Positions 54,537-63,698 of a DNA stretch of 64,000 nucleotides are shown in pieces; position 1 is the stretch's first letter; each line of letters starts with the position of its first letter. The notes below the pieces were generated by a model. It was not told the origin of the DNA. It saw nothing but the letters and a program-made list of their open reading frames with translations, and ran no database searches. Origin of the DNA: Myxococcus xanthus (GTDB lineage Bacteria > Myxococcota > Myxococcia > Myxococcales > Myxococcaceae); NCBI RefSeq assembly GCF_006402735.1, contig NZ_CP017174.1, positions 3,599,001 to 3,663,000 of the forward strand, in the 5' to 3' direction. A program made the translations under genes and the position numbers.

Positions 54537-55818
54537 AGGTGGGCCGCTGGACGGTGTCGGGAGCGGGCTTGCCGTCCTTCAACCCTGGCGTCCGCACGTC
54601 GTAGTGGGCCACCACGGGTTGGTGGTCGGAGGACTCGGTGCTGCGGTCCACCTCGAAGAGGCGGGGGACCAGTCCAGGGCTGGCGTAGATGTTGTCGAAG
54701 CGCTTGCCCGTCGCGGGCACCACGCCATTCTCATCCGGCAGCGAGGTGAGGGTGGCGCTGTCCGCGATGTCCTGGAGCCGCAGCCATTGCTCGCTGCCGC
54801 GTTGCACCCGGCCGGAGCGCAGCTCGGCGCACGCCTGCTTCGGCGTCATGAGCGAGCCATCCGGCAGGCGCACCTGTGCGGTGGTGGCATGGGCGATGGT
54901 CTCCGGCATGCTCTGCTCCAGCACGTGGAGCTCGTGCCGCAACCGCGGGTCGGCGATGTTGCCCACCCCTTCGTCCCCCACGCTGGCGTGGGGCGCGCCG
55001 TAGCGCACCTCGTATTCCTCCACCGTGTCGGTGTCGTCGTACGTCCTGAGGTGGGCCATCAGCCAGGAGCCGCCTGTCTTGATGGCGGTGTTGGCGTTGA
55101 AGTCCCCCAGCACCACCGCGTGCATGACCTCACGGTGCTGCAGCAACGCGTTGAGCTGGCGGAGGTTGCGGGCGTTGATGCCGGAGTCGCCCAGGGTGTG
55201 GTGCACGTTGTAGAGCACCACCGGGTGACCCTCCACCTCCAGGCGCACGTACAGCGCGCCCCGGTCTTCGGGTATCTCGCAGGGGTCTCCGCCACGGCGC
55301 ATGATGGCCGCGTCCCGCTCCGCGTCGGGGGTGGCGTACGTGAAGTGCGCCGCGTCCACCAGCGGGTGCCGGGTGAGGAAGGCCTTTCCGTTCACCAGCC
55401 GCGCGCCGGGGCCGCCGTCATGCCCCTGGTACGCCAGGTGGAAGCCGTAGCGCTCCGCCAGGAGCACGGCGATGGGGACGTTGGCCTCCTGCAGGCCCAG
55501 CACGTCCGGCAGCCGTCCCCGGGCCTCCAGGTTGTCGAAGTAGTCCAGCAGCGCCTGTCGGCGCTGCCCACCGAGCAGGATGTTGTACGTCATCACCGTG
55601 AGCCCTGGCCCGCGCGGCGAGCGCACCGCGGGGTTGCGGACCACCAGCGTGCGGCCGTCGCCCAGCGCTCGCTCCGTATTGGGCAGGGACACAGCGGCGA
55701 AGTCCGGAAGCGTCACGGTGGTCTCCCGGCGCGGAAGGGCGCCCTCGTGCCCGTGCGCAATCCGGCCAAGCAGGGGGCCGACCCCCGGCAGGTGCTCCAG
55801 CATCTCCGGAACCTTCAT
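54535..55818 (-). CDS. Endonuclease/exonuclease/phosphatase (EEP) superfamily hydrolase
   Basis: 427 residues, no signal peptide. Catalytic landmarks are TYNILLG (metal Asn), GLQEANV (Glu), VLYNVHHTLGDSGINARNLRQL, VVLGDFNANTA and the final SSDHQPV (Asp-His). It is a metal-dependent phosphodiesterase or nuclease; the family also contains sphingomyelinase- and inositol phosphatase-like enzymes, so the substrate is open. AAGGAG 6 nt upstream supports the start at 55818. Divergent from the lipoprotein gene at 56072. Confidence 0.87.
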   Translation of the reverse strand: MKVPEMLEHLPGVGPLLGRIAHGHEGALPRRETTVTLPDFAAVSLPNTERALGDGRTLVVRNPAVRSPRGPGLTVMTYNILLGGQRRQALLDYFDNLEARGRLPDVLGLQEANVPIAVLLAERYGFHLAYQGHDGGPGARLVNGKAFLTRHPLVDAAHFTYATPDAERDAAIMRRGGDPCEIPEDRGALYVRLEVEGHPVVLYNVHHTLGDSGINARNLRQLNALLQHREVMHAVVLGDFNANTAIKTGGSWLMAHLRTYDDTDTVEEYEVRYGAPHASVGDEGVGNIADPRLRHELHVLEQSMPETIAHATTAQVRLPDGSLMTPKQACAELRSGRVQRGSEQWLRLQDIADSATLTSLPDENGVVPATGKRFDNIYASPGLVPRLFEVDRSTESSDHQPVVAHYDVRTPGLKDGKPAPDTVQRPT

Positions 55819-56018
55819 CGGGGCTCCTTCCGCGGGAGCGGCTGCGCGGGTTGAGGGCGGAAGGTGTCTTCGTGAAAGGCAACTGGCGCCACAGGTCCTC
55901 CTCGATGCCCTCAAGGTCTGTGCTCGCCCTCCCCATGACCAGGGGGCTCCCAGGGAATGGAGGGCTGGCCGGGCTGCTCCGTTCGGATGGAGGGCGGCCA
56001 GGCCTCCGGGCGCGCCGT

Positions 56019-56047
56019 CCCGGGCTTGGATACCGAGGAAGCCCGGG
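56019..56047 (+). promoter_or_regulatory. 9-bp hairpin upstream of a lipoprotein gene
   Basis: CCCGGGCTT (56019-56027) and AAGCCCGGG (56039-56047), exact complements with an 11-nt loop, 25 nt before ATG 56072. It could be an operator or leader structure. Confidence 0.4.
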
Positions 56048-56071
56048 CGCGCTTGTGGTTGAATACCGGAC

Positions 56072-56878
56072 ATGCGGCGATTGGTGTTCCTGGCGGTGAT
56101 GGCTCCTCTCCTGGTGGCGTGTGCCACGACCGGCCAGGTGGTGCCCCGAAGCGCCTCCTGTGAGAAGGGCAAGCTGTGGGCGTGCAACGAATGGGGAGAG
56201 CAGCTCCTCCAGGACGGAGACCGGAGCCAGGCGGAGACGGCCTTCTCCAAGGCGTGTGACGGTGGCTCGACGCAGGGGTGCCTGGCCCTGGGGCGCCTGC
56301 GCATGGCGGACGGCAACCTCGCGGGCGCCGAGGCGCCGTTCGTCACGGTGTACGAGACGGACAGTGAGGAGGGCGCCCTGGCGCTCGCGGACCTCTACGA
56401 CGCGCGCGGTGGCGAGGCCCACGCTCGGGCAGCGGCCAAGCTCCGGAGGGAGGCACCGGCGCTGGACAAACCGGCCTTCGACTTCGCCATGCAGTACCGG
56501 GTGGGGGCCTGGCGGCCGACGGCGGACCTCGCCCTCAACATCCAGCCCATGGCCTTCCTGGAACGGCGACTCAACATCGGCTCGAACCTGGCCTACACGA
56601 GCCGGGGCATCTCCGAGTTCAACGGCTTCGTCGGCTACCAGCACTTCGTCAATGCCTGGGTGGTGCCCTACGGCCGGTTGATGATGGGCACGGCGACACG
56701 CGCATCACGCGACCCGGGCTTCAACGTCGGCGCGGAGGTGGGCACGCGGCTGGCCTTGGGGTACTTCGGCCACGTCAACGTCGCGGCCGGCATGTCCCGG
56801 GCGAGCGGCAACTACATGTCCGTGGGCGTGGGCCTCAACGGCCTCTTCGTGCTGCTGATGCTGCTGCACGCACCTTGA
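56072..56878 (+). CDS. Lipoprotein with Sel1-like repeats and beta-rich C-terminus
   Basis: 268 residues. The signal MRRLVFLAVMAPLLVAC predicts lipidation at Cys17. Residues ~30-130 hold Sel1/TPR-like helical hairpins with Cys pairs (SCEKGKLWACNEWG, KACDGGSTQGCLALG). Residues ~140-268 look like amphipathic beta strands (FDFAMQYRVGAWRPTADLALN, NIGSNLAYTSRG) ending in a hydrophobic segment, as in small outer-membrane barrels. Function unknown. It converges with the methyltransferase-like gene (4-bp gap). Confidence 0.78.
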   Translation: MRRLVFLAVMAPLLVACATTGQVVPRSASCEKGKLWACNEWGEQLLQDGDRSQAETAFSKACDGGSTQGCLALGRLRMADGNLAGAEAPFVTVYETDSEEGALALADLYDARGGEAHARAAAKLRREAPALDKPAFDFAMQYRVGAWRPTADLALNIQPMAFLERRLNIGSNLAYTSRGISEFNGFVGYQHFVNAWVVPYGRLMMGTATRASRDPGFNVGAEVGTRLALGYFGHVNVAAGMSRASGNYMSVGVGLNGLFVLLMLLHAP

Positions 56879-56882
56879 CACT

Positions 56883-57674
56883 TCAGCGCGTGGGCCGCCC
56901 GAGCACGTACGTGATGGCGGCCTTGCCCGGGGCCTTCGCCTCGCCCACCTCCCAGGTGTAGCCCTCGCGCGCCAGGGCCTCCGTCATGCGCCGGAGCTCG
57001 TCGGGCTGATGCGTCCTCAGCGCGGACACCAACCCGTCCCAGCAGATGATGAGCGGCGCCACCGGCACCACGTAGGTGAGCAGCAGCCGCAGCGGCGTCA
57101 GCGGCTTCACCAAGGGCGTGAAGAGCAGCACCAGCAGGGGCACCAGCAACATCGACAGGAGGGCCGGGGGCGTGCGGCGCACCGTCTCGAACGCGGCGAT
57201 GGGAACGCCGCGAGCCTGGGCGTCCTCGAGCACGGCGCGGGCCTCGTCCGGCCGGAAGTGGTGCAGGGCGTTGAAGAGGGTGCGCATGCCCCGCAGGTCG
57301 GCCGGGACCTGGAGCGCGTCCACCGAGCGCTCCAGGTACTGCACGCCCTCTGCCCGCGCCCGCTCGGCGGCCTGGGCATTGGGGAACTTGTCGGTGAGCA
57401 CCACGCGCGCATCGATGCCGTGCTTCTCCGCGAGCAGTTGTCGCAGGCGGGGCAGGGGGCCCCGGCCGCCGGAGCCCACGTCCACCAGCTCCTGGCCCTG
57501 CGCCGCGTTCAGTCCGCGCGCCAGGATTTCCGCGGCCGCGTCGAAGATGCCCATGCGCGTGCTGATGGTGTGGAGGTAGTCGGTCGTCAAGTCCCTCAGC
57601 GCGTCGGGGAACCACGTCTGGTCGGTGAACTCGAAGAGGTGCAGCCGGGGGAGCAGCGAAGGCGTGTCGTCCAT
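56883..57674 (-). CDS. SAM-dependent methyltransferase-like protein with membrane hairpin
   Basis: 263 residues. The class I methyltransferase motif I is LVDVGSGGRGPLPRLRQL, with motif II-like VVLTDKFPNA and FNALHHFRPDEA near motif IV. After ~165 residues two hydrophobic helices follow (LLSMLLVPLLVLLFTPLV; LLTYVVPVAPLIICWDGLV), which are unusual in soluble methyltransferases and suggest a membrane-bound lipid or quinone substrate. Divergent from the AraC-type regulator, with a 94-bp gap that likely contains both promoters. Confidence 0.82.
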   Translation of the reverse strand: MDDTPSLLPRLHLFEFTDQTWFPDALRDLTTDYLHTISTRMGIFDAAAEILARGLNAAQGQELVDVGSGGRGPLPRLRQLLAEKHGIDARVVLTDKFPNAQAAERARAEGVQYLERSVDALQVPADLRGMRTLFNALHHFRPDEARAVLEDAQARGVPIAAFETVRRTPPALLSMLLVPLLVLLFTPLVKPLTPLRLLLTYVVPVAPLIICWDGLVSALRTHQPDELRRMTEALAREGYTWEVGEAKAPGKAAITYVLGRPTR

Positions 57675-57768
57675 GGTCCGAGCGTGCAGGCCCCTCGCCG
57701 TCCGCGCACTGACGGATGGCGACAGAACGGCTTGCTGTCCGCGCCAACGCGCCATTAGCGTCCCGTTC

Positions 57769-58809
57769 GTGGCGCAGTCGCCTCCGTCCTCATCCTCCGA
57801 GCCATCCTTGTCCGCGCGCATGGCGCGGCAGGCGCTCCGGCTCGCGGCGACGCTGGGCCTGCCGGTGGAGGCGCTCTGCCGGGAGGCGGGCTTCCGGATG
57901 GAGGACCTGGACGACCCGGAGCTGCGCATCCCCTACGCCGCGCTGGACGGCCTGCTGGAGCGGGCGGCGGAGCTGTCCGGGGACGCGAACCTGGGGCTGC
58001 ACATCGCCCGCGTGGACGTGGTGGACCTGGATGACCCGGCCACCTTCGTCGTCCTCACTTGCGCGACGCTGCGGGACGCCATGGAGCGGGGCTGCCGCTA
58101 CCAGCGCGTCTGGGGAGACGGAGAGCGCTTCCTGATGGAGGAGACGGAGCGCGGAGTTCGCATGCGCTTCACGCCCGTGGGCGCGCCCCGGCCCGCGCAC
58201 CGGCACCTGGTGGACGCGGCGCTGGTGCAGTTCGCCACCGGAGTGAGGGCCTTCACGGGCGTGGACGTCCGGCCGCTCGTCGTGCGCTTCACCCACACCG
58301 CGCCCGCGGACCGCCGCGAGCACGAGGCCCTCTTCGGGTGCCCGCTGGAGTTCGGCGCGCCCTTCAATGCCATCGAGTTCTCCCACGAGGACGCCCAGCG
58401 GCCCTTCATCCACGCGAACGCGCTGCTCAACGCCATGTTCCAACGTCAGGCCCAGCGCGCGTTGGAGCGGCTGCCGGACGTGTCCACGACCACCGAGCGC
58501 GTCCGGGAGCAAGTCCGGCGCGAACTGGCCGGCGGGGACTTCTCCTTCGTGGCCGTCGCCCGGGCCCTGCGGCAGCCGCCGCGGACGCTCCAGCGCCGGC
58601 TCGCGGGCGAGGGGCAGAGCTACGCGGCGATTGTCGAAGCCCTGCGCCGCGAGCTGTCTGAGTCCTATCTCCAGCGCCGCATGTCCATCGCCGAGGTGTC
58701 CTTCCTCCTCGGCTACGCGGACCCGGTGGCCTTCCACCGCGCCTTCAAGCGCTGGTGGGGTGTGAGCCCGGAAGGCTTCCGGAGGGCGCGGCTCCAGGCC
58801 CCACGCTGA
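57769..58809 (+). CDS. AraC-family transcriptional regulator
   Basis: 346 residues from a GTG start. The N-terminal ~200 residues fit the arabinose-binding-type domain of the OruR/ArgR subgroup (LGLPVEALCREAGF, YAALDGLLERAAELSGDANLGLHIA). The C-terminal ~100 residues are the double helix-turn-helix: VARALRQPPRTLQRRLAGEGQ and VSFLLGYADPVAFHRAFKRW. It probably controls the divergent methyltransferase-like gene or the xanthine dehydrogenase operon that converges with it. ATG at 57820 is an alternative start. Confidence 0.88.
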   Translation: MAQSPPSSSSEPSLSARMARQALRLAATLGLPVEALCREAGFRMEDLDDPELRIPYAALDGLLERAAELSGDANLGLHIARVDVVDLDDPATFVVLTCATLRDAMERGCRYQRVWGDGERFLMEETERGVRMRFTPVGAPRPAHRHLVDAALVQFATGVRAFTGVDVRPLVVRFTHTAPADRREHEALFGCPLEFGAPFNAIEFSHEDAQRPFIHANALLNAMFQRQAQRALERLPDVSTTTERVREQVRRELAGGDFSFVAVARALRQPPRTLQRRLAGEGQSYAAIVEALRRELSESYLQRRMSIAEVSFLLGYADPVAFHRAFKRWWGVSPEGFRRARLQAPR

Positions 58810-58845
58810 GCCTGGACCGCCGTTCGTCCGAGCGGCGTCTCAGGC
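58810..58845. terminator. Convergent hairpin between the AraC and xdh genes
   Basis: GCCTG (58810-58814) pairs with CAGGC (58841-58845) and CGCCG (58818-58822) with CGGCG (58833-58837). It begins right after the AraC stop and overlaps the xdh stop codon. No T tract. Confidence 0.35.
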
Positions 58846-61800
58846 CGCCTCGCGCCCGCCCTCCGCCGCCGCGCGCGCCAGCCGCTTCTGGATGGCGAGG
58901 AACAGCGCCTCGTGTGTGGCAGGGGACGCCAGCTCCACGTCGCCACCGGCCTGGCCGAACGCTGCCACCGCCTCTCGCAGGGCCTCACGCGCGGACATGG
59001 CCAGCATCAGCGGCGGCTCGCCCACGGCCTTGCTGCCGTGGATGGTGTTGTGCTGGTGCGCCCGCTCCAGCAGCCGCACCCGGAAGTCGATGGGCGCGTC
59101 GCTGAAGGCCGGCACCGCGTAGGTGCTTGCGGAGTGCGTGAGCAGCCGGCCATTCGCGTCCCAGCGAAGCTCCTCGCCCGTGAGCCAGCCCAGGCCCTGG
59201 ACGAAGCCGCCTTCAATCTGCCCGCGGTCCACTGCGGGGTTGAGCGAATCGCCCACGTCCTCCAGCAGGTCCACGCGCAGCACGCGCTTGACGCCCGTGT
59301 GGCCGTCCACCTCCACCTCGCACACCGCCGCGCCGTAGGCGAAGTAGAGGAAGGGGCGTCCGCGGCCCTTGGCCTTGTCGTAGCCGATGCCCGGCGTCTG
59401 GTAGTAGCCCGTCGAGGACAGTCCCACCCGGGACAGGTACGCCGCCTCCACCACGTCCGCGAAGGGCAGGGCGAGCTCGGGCTCACCGCGCAGGCCCACC
59501 TTCCCGTCGCCGAACATCAGGGCATCCGGCGCCACGCTGCGCCCGTGCCGGTCCGACAGCAGCCGCACGGCCACCGGGGCCAGCCGCTCCCTCAGGGTGA
59601 CGCAGGCCACGCGCACGGCGGCGCCGTTCAGGTCGGAGCCGCTGGAGGCCGCGGTGGCGGAGGTGTTGGGCACCTTGTCCGTCGCCGTCTTCGCCATCCG
59701 CACTGCGTCCGCCGTGACGCCCAGCTCGCGCATGACCACGCCCAGCACCTTGGTGTGCAGGCCCTGGCCCATTTCCGTGCCGCCGTGGGACACCATGACC
59801 GAGCCGTCCCGGTACACATGCACCAACGCGCCGGCCTGGTTGAGGAAGGTGGCGGTGAAGGAGATGCCGAACTTCATCGGGGTGATGGCGAGTCCCCGCT
59901 TGATGAAGGGGGATTGGGCGTTGAACGCCGCCACGTCGCGTTGCCGGCGCTCGAACTCCGAGGACTTCTTGAGCTCCTCCCAGACGCGGAGGATTCGCTC
60001 GTCCTCCAGCTCCTGGCCGTAGTGCGTGGTGTTCGTCTCCCCGGTGCCGCGGTAGAGGTTGCGCTCGCGGACCTCGTCCGCCGGCACCCCCACGGCCCGG
60101 GCCACGCGGGCCAGGACCTCCTCCGTCACCAGCATGCCCTGCGGACCACCGAAGCCGCGGAAGGCGGTGTTGGAGACGAGGTGTGTCTTCGCCACCCGCC
60201 CGGAGTACGCCAGCGCCGGCACGTAGTACGCGTTGTCCAGGTGGAACAGCGCGCGGTCCAGGATGGACTCGGACAGGTCCAGCGACCAGCCGCCGTTGGA
60301 TACCAGCTGGACGCGGAGGGCCAGCAGCCGCCCCTGGTCGTCGAAGCCCACCTCGTAGGAGGCATGGAACGGGTGGCGCTTGCCCGTCACCGCCATGTCC
60401 ACGTCGCGGTCCAGCATCCACCGCACCGAGCGTCCCGTGTGCCACGCGGCCAGCGCGACGAACGCGGCGGGCGCGTTGCCCTGCGTCTCCTTTCCGCCGA
60501 AGCCGCCGCCCATGCGTGGTGACTGCACCACCACGCGGCTGCGCGGCAGGTGCAGCACGTGGGAGATGATGGCCTGCACCTCGGACGGGTGCTGGGTGGA
60601 GGACACGACGGTGATGTCGCCGTCGTCACCGCGCTCGGCGAAGGCGGCCTGCGTCTCCAGGTAGAAATGCTCCTGCCCGCCAATGGCCAGCGTGCCCGAT
60701 AGGCGGTGGGGGCTGCTGTCCAGCGCGGCGTCCACGTCACCCCGGCGGATGACGTGCGGCTCGGTGTGGTAGCTGCTCCGCGCCACGGCGTCCTCCAACG
60801 TGAGGATGGCGGGCAGGGGCTCGTACTCCACCTCCACGGCGCGTGCGCCCGCGCGGCAGGCCTCCACGGACTCGCCCACGACCAGCGCGACAATCTGCCC
60901 GTGGAAGAGCACCTCGCGGTCGGCCAGCAGCGGCTCATCGTGGCGGATGGGGCCGGTGTCGTTCATGCCGGGGATGTCCTCGGCCATGAGCACCTTCACC
61001 ACGCCGGGCACCTTGCGCGCCGCGGTGGGATCTCTCTTGAGGATGCGGGCGTGCGCATGGGGCGAGCACACCGGCCAGACCTCCAGCATGGGCCGCTTCT
61101 GCGCCATGTCGTCCACGTACCGCGCGCTGCCCGTCACGTGGCCCAGCGCGCTCTCGTGCCGCAGCGCGCGCCCCGCGTCCGCGGGGGCCTGGGCCTCACC
61201 CGCGTCGAAGCCCGGCGCGGCGTCCAGGGCCGGGCTGTGCGAGCCGGAGAAGAACTTCTCCAGCAGGCCCGCCACCAGTCCCCGCCGGTACTCCGCGCTG
61301 CCGCGCAGGTCGCTGATGGGCGTGATTTCCTCCGCGAGCACGGGCAGCGCTCGCGCCACCGTCTCGGCCGTCCAGGGCTGCCCGGTGAGCTCCGCCTCCG
61401 CGCGGCGCGCACGCACTGGCGTGGCCGCGACGCCGCCGTAGCCCAGGCGCGCCAGCGTCACCACGCCGCCCGCGTCCAGCTCCACGCGGAAGCCCGCGGC
61501 GACGATGCTGATGTCCAGCTCGCGCCGCTTGGACACCTTGAAGGAGTCGGAGAGCCGCCGGCCGCCCTTGGGCACGGCGGCGTGGGGGATGATGATGTGG
61601 CGGACGACCTCGTCCGATTGGAGCGCCGTCTTCCGGTAGGCGAGGAAGAAGTCGGACAACGCCACCGTGCGCTCGCCCCGCACCGAGCCCAGGACGAGCG
61701 AGGCATCCAGGGCAAGCAACACCGGCGCCATGTCGCCAATGGGCGACGCGGTCACCAGGTTGCCCGCCAGCGTGGCGCGCTGGCGAATCTGCCGGGAGGC

Positions 61801-62652
61801 GAAGACGTTGAGCATCTTCTTCACCTCGGGCAGCTCGTCACCCAGGGCCTCTTCCAGCGCCACCAGTGAGGCCGCGCCGCCCACGTACCAGCCATCCTCC
61901 CCACGGTGGACCGCGCGCAGGGACTCCACGCCCTCGGTGGAGATGAGGAAGGGGTAGCGGCGGGCCTTCTTGGTGATGTCCACGCCCAACTCAGTGGCGC
62001 CCGCCACCAGGTGGGCCTCCGGGTGCTTCGCGCGCAGGTCGAGCAACTCCTCCCACGACGTGGGGCGCAGGAAGGTCTGTCCACCGGCCTCGTAGCGCAG
62101 CGGGGACAGGGGCTCGGCGGGACCTTCGAGCGGCGCGGAGGGAATCGCCGTGGCGGGCGCCGGTCCTTCGTCGCGCTGGGCCAGCGCCTCCATCATCGCG
62201 TCGCGAATGGGGCGGTAGCCGGTGCAGCGACAGAGGTTGCCACAGAGCTGGTCCGCCACGGCTGACGGGGTACAGACATCCTTGCGGGAGTACGCCTCCG
62301 CCATGGAGACGATGAAGCCCGGCGTGCAGAAGCCACACTGCGAACCGTAGTGCTTCACCATGGCCTGCTGCACCGGGTGGGGCTTCTCGCAGCTGCCCAC
62401 GCCTTCCACCGTCACCAGCTCACGGCCGGCCACCATGGGCACCAGGGCGATGCAGGCGTTGAAGGCGCGCAGGCACCGGTTGCCCTGGGCGTCCCGATCC
62501 ACCAGGGCCACGGTGCACGCGCCGCAGTCGCCTTCGGCGCAGCCCTGCTTGGTGCCGGTGAGGCCGCGGGCACGCAGGAAGTCGAGCAGCGTGGTGTTGG
62601 GGGAGACGCCATCGACGCGGACCGTCGCGCCATTGAGCTGAAACTCGAACAT
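58840..62652 (-). CDS. Single-chain xanthine dehydrogenase-like molybdenum hydroxylase
   Basis: 1270 residues combining all domains, like eukaryotic xanthine dehydrogenase and unlike the split bacterial XdhAB. Two [2Fe-2S] clusters: plant type at CAEGDCGAC and the four-helix type at CGFC and CRC. The FAD domain (~190-500) has LVAGATELGVDITKK. The Mo domain has GGGFGGKE, AFRGFGGPQG (substrate Arg) and GEPPLMLA with the catalytic Glu. It oxidises hypoxanthine and xanthine to urate with NAD. It begins 5 nt after the xdhC stop, so the pair is an operon. The start at 62652 is the conserved MFEFQLNG. Confidence 0.95.
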   Translation of the reverse strand: MFEFQLNGATVRVDGVSPNTTLLDFLRARGLTGTKQGCAEGDCGACTVALVDRDAQGNRCLRAFNACIALVPMVAGRELVTVEGVGSCEKPHPVQQAMVKHYGSQCGFCTPGFIVSMAEAYSRKDVCTPSAVADQLCGNLCRCTGYRPIRDAMMEALAQRDEGPAPATAIPSAPLEGPAEPLSPLRYEAGGQTFLRPTSWEELLDLRAKHPEAHLVAGATELGVDITKKARRYPFLISTEGVESLRAVHRGEDGWYVGGAASLVALEEALGDELPEVKKMLNVFASRQIRQRATLAGNLVTASPIGDMAPVLLALDASLVLGSVRGERTVALSDFFLAYRKTALQSDEVVRHIIIPHAAVPKGGRRLSDSFKVSKRRELDISIVAAGFRVELDAGGVVTLARLGYGGVAATPVRARRAEAELTGQPWTAETVARALPVLAEEITPISDLRGSAEYRRGLVAGLLEKFFSGSHSPALDAAPGFDAGEAQAPADAGRALRHESALGHVTGSARYVDDMAQKRPMLEVWPVCSPHAHARILKRDPTAARKVPGVVKVLMAEDIPGMNDTGPIRHDEPLLADREVLFHGQIVALVVGESVEACRAGARAVEVEYEPLPAILTLEDAVARSSYHTEPHVIRRGDVDAALDSSPHRLSGTLAIGGQEHFYLETQAAFAERGDDGDITVVSSTQHPSEVQAIISHVLHLPRSRVVVQSPRMGGGFGGKETQGNAPAAFVALAAWHTGRSVRWMLDRDVDMAVTGKRHPFHASYEVGFDDQGRLLALRVQLVSNGGWSLDLSESILDRALFHLDNAYYVPALAYSGRVAKTHLVSNTAFRGFGGPQGMLVTEEVLARVARAVGVPADEVRERNLYRGTGETNTTHYGQELEDERILRVWEELKKSSEFERRQRDVAAFNAQSPFIKRGLAITPMKFGISFTATFLNQAGALVHVYRDGSVMVSHGGTEMGQGLHTKVLGVVMRELGVTADAVRMAKTATDKVPNTSATAASSGSDLNGAAVRVACVTLRERLAPVAVRLLSDRHGRSVAPDALMFGDGKVGLRGEPELALPFADVVEAAYLSRVGLSSTGYYQTPGIGYDKAKGRGRPFLYFAYGAAVCEVEVDGHTGVKRVLRVDLLEDVGDSLNPAVDRGQIEGGFVQGLGWLTGEELRWDANGRLLTHSASTYAVPAFSDAPIDFRVRLLERAHQHNTIHGSKAVGEPPLMLAMSAREALREAVAAFGQAGGDVELASPATHEALFLAIQKRLARAAAEGGREAA

Positions 62653-62657
62653 GTTGC

Positions 62658-63494
62658 TCACTCTCCTGACGAGCCCCCGCGCAGGCGGGGCGTCTCCGAG
62701 GGCGGGGCCTCGGCGGTAGTTTCGGTGTCTGCGCCCTGGTGATGGAGCTGAAGGAGTCCAGCGGCGATGCTCACCGCGACTTCCTGAGGCGACTTGCCGC
62801 CAATCTCCAGCCCCATGGGGCAGCGCACGCGGGCCAGCTGCGCCGCCGTCGCGCCCCGGGCCTCCAGGCGCTGACGGAAGCGGGCCCACTTGGTGTTGCT
62901 TCCAATGAGGCCCACGTAGCGCGCGGGCTTCTCCAAGGCGAAGGCGATGATGTCCTGGTCCAGGTCATGCCGGTGCGTCATCACCGCGATGTACGTGCGG
63001 CGCACGTCCCAGACAGCGCGCGAGGCGAAGACGTCCCACGGCTCCTCGTGGCGGATGACCGAAGCGGGGATGCGCTCGCCGTGGACCCATTCGGGGCGCT
63101 CGTCGACGAGGTGGACCTGGAAGGGGGTGCCGTCCAACGTGCGGCACAGGGCCTGACCCACGTGGCCGGCGCCGAAGAGGTACAGGCGCGGGCCGTGGTT
63201 CAACGGCTCCATGAAGACGTCCACCACGCCGCCACAGCATTGGCCGAGCTTCGAGCCCAGCGGATACCGGTACGCACGGGGTTCCCCTTTCTCCAGGCAG
63301 GCGCGGGCGTCCGCGAGGACGAGCTGCTCCAGGTGGCCACCGCCCACGGTGCCGTGGAACGTCCCGTCCGCGCGGACGAGCAGCTTCGCGCCGGGCCTGG
63401 CGGGGGTACTTCCCTGACACACCGTCACGGTCGCCACGGCGAACGGAACATCGTCCCGCGACCACTCCGCCAGCTGGCGGATCCAATCCCACAT
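62658..63494 (-). CDS. xdhC: XdhC-type molybdenum cofactor insertion chaperone
   Basis: 278 residues. The N-terminal XdhC/CoxI domain has GSTPARPGAKLLV and GTVGGGHLE. QCCGGVVDVF is the conserved Cys site for molybdenum cofactor. A Rossmann domain follows with LYLFGAGHVGQAL, and YVGLIGSNTKWARF near the end. It inserts sulfurated molybdenum cofactor into the dehydrogenase encoded directly downstream. Start at MWDWIRQL. It lies 62 bp downstream of a small predicted gene. Confidence 0.93.
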   Translation of the reverse strand: MWDWIRQLAEWSRDDVPFAVATVTVCQGSTPARPGAKLLVRADGTFHGTVGGGHLEQLVLADARACLEKGEPRAYRYPLGSKLGQCCGGVVDVFMEPLNHGPRLYLFGAGHVGQALCRTLDGTPFQVHLVDERPEWVHGERIPASVIRHEEPWDVFASRAVWDVRRTYIAVMTHRHDLDQDIIAFALEKPARYVGLIGSNTKWARFRQRLEARGATAAQLARVRCPMGLEIGGKSPQEVAVSIAAGLLQLHHQGADTETTAEAPPSETPRLRGGSSGE

Positions 63495-63556
63495 TGTCCG
63501 GCAGAGTCTGCCACATGCCGGGCCGCCCACGTCACGTCCATGAAACGGAGTCCGGT

Positions 63557-63655
63557 TCAAAACCCGTAGCGCACCTGGCGGTCGGGCAGGCGGCGGGCCC
63601 GCATTTCCTTGAATTCAGCGATCAGGCGGCCCTTGAGTCCGGTGCGGTAGCGCAC
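63557..63655 (-). CDS. Small basic protein, 32 aa
   Basis: GTG start at 63655 with a perfect AGGAGG (63663-63668) 7 nt upstream and stop TGA at 63557. The peptide starts VRYRTGLKGRLIAEFKEM and ends RRLPDRQVRYGF. It has eight Arg and two Lys against three acidic residues, so its net charge is about +7, and it is probably one amphipathic helix with a basic tail. Function unknown; a ribosome, RNA or membrane partner would be plausible. It follows the secreted PPC-like gene by 43 nt on the same strand. Confidence 0.55.
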   Translation of the reverse strand: MRYRTGLKGRLIAEFKEMRARRLPDRQVRYGF

Positions 63656-63698
63656 GTTGTGGCCTCCTCCCGCTGTTGTGCGGCGACGGGGAAAGTGC

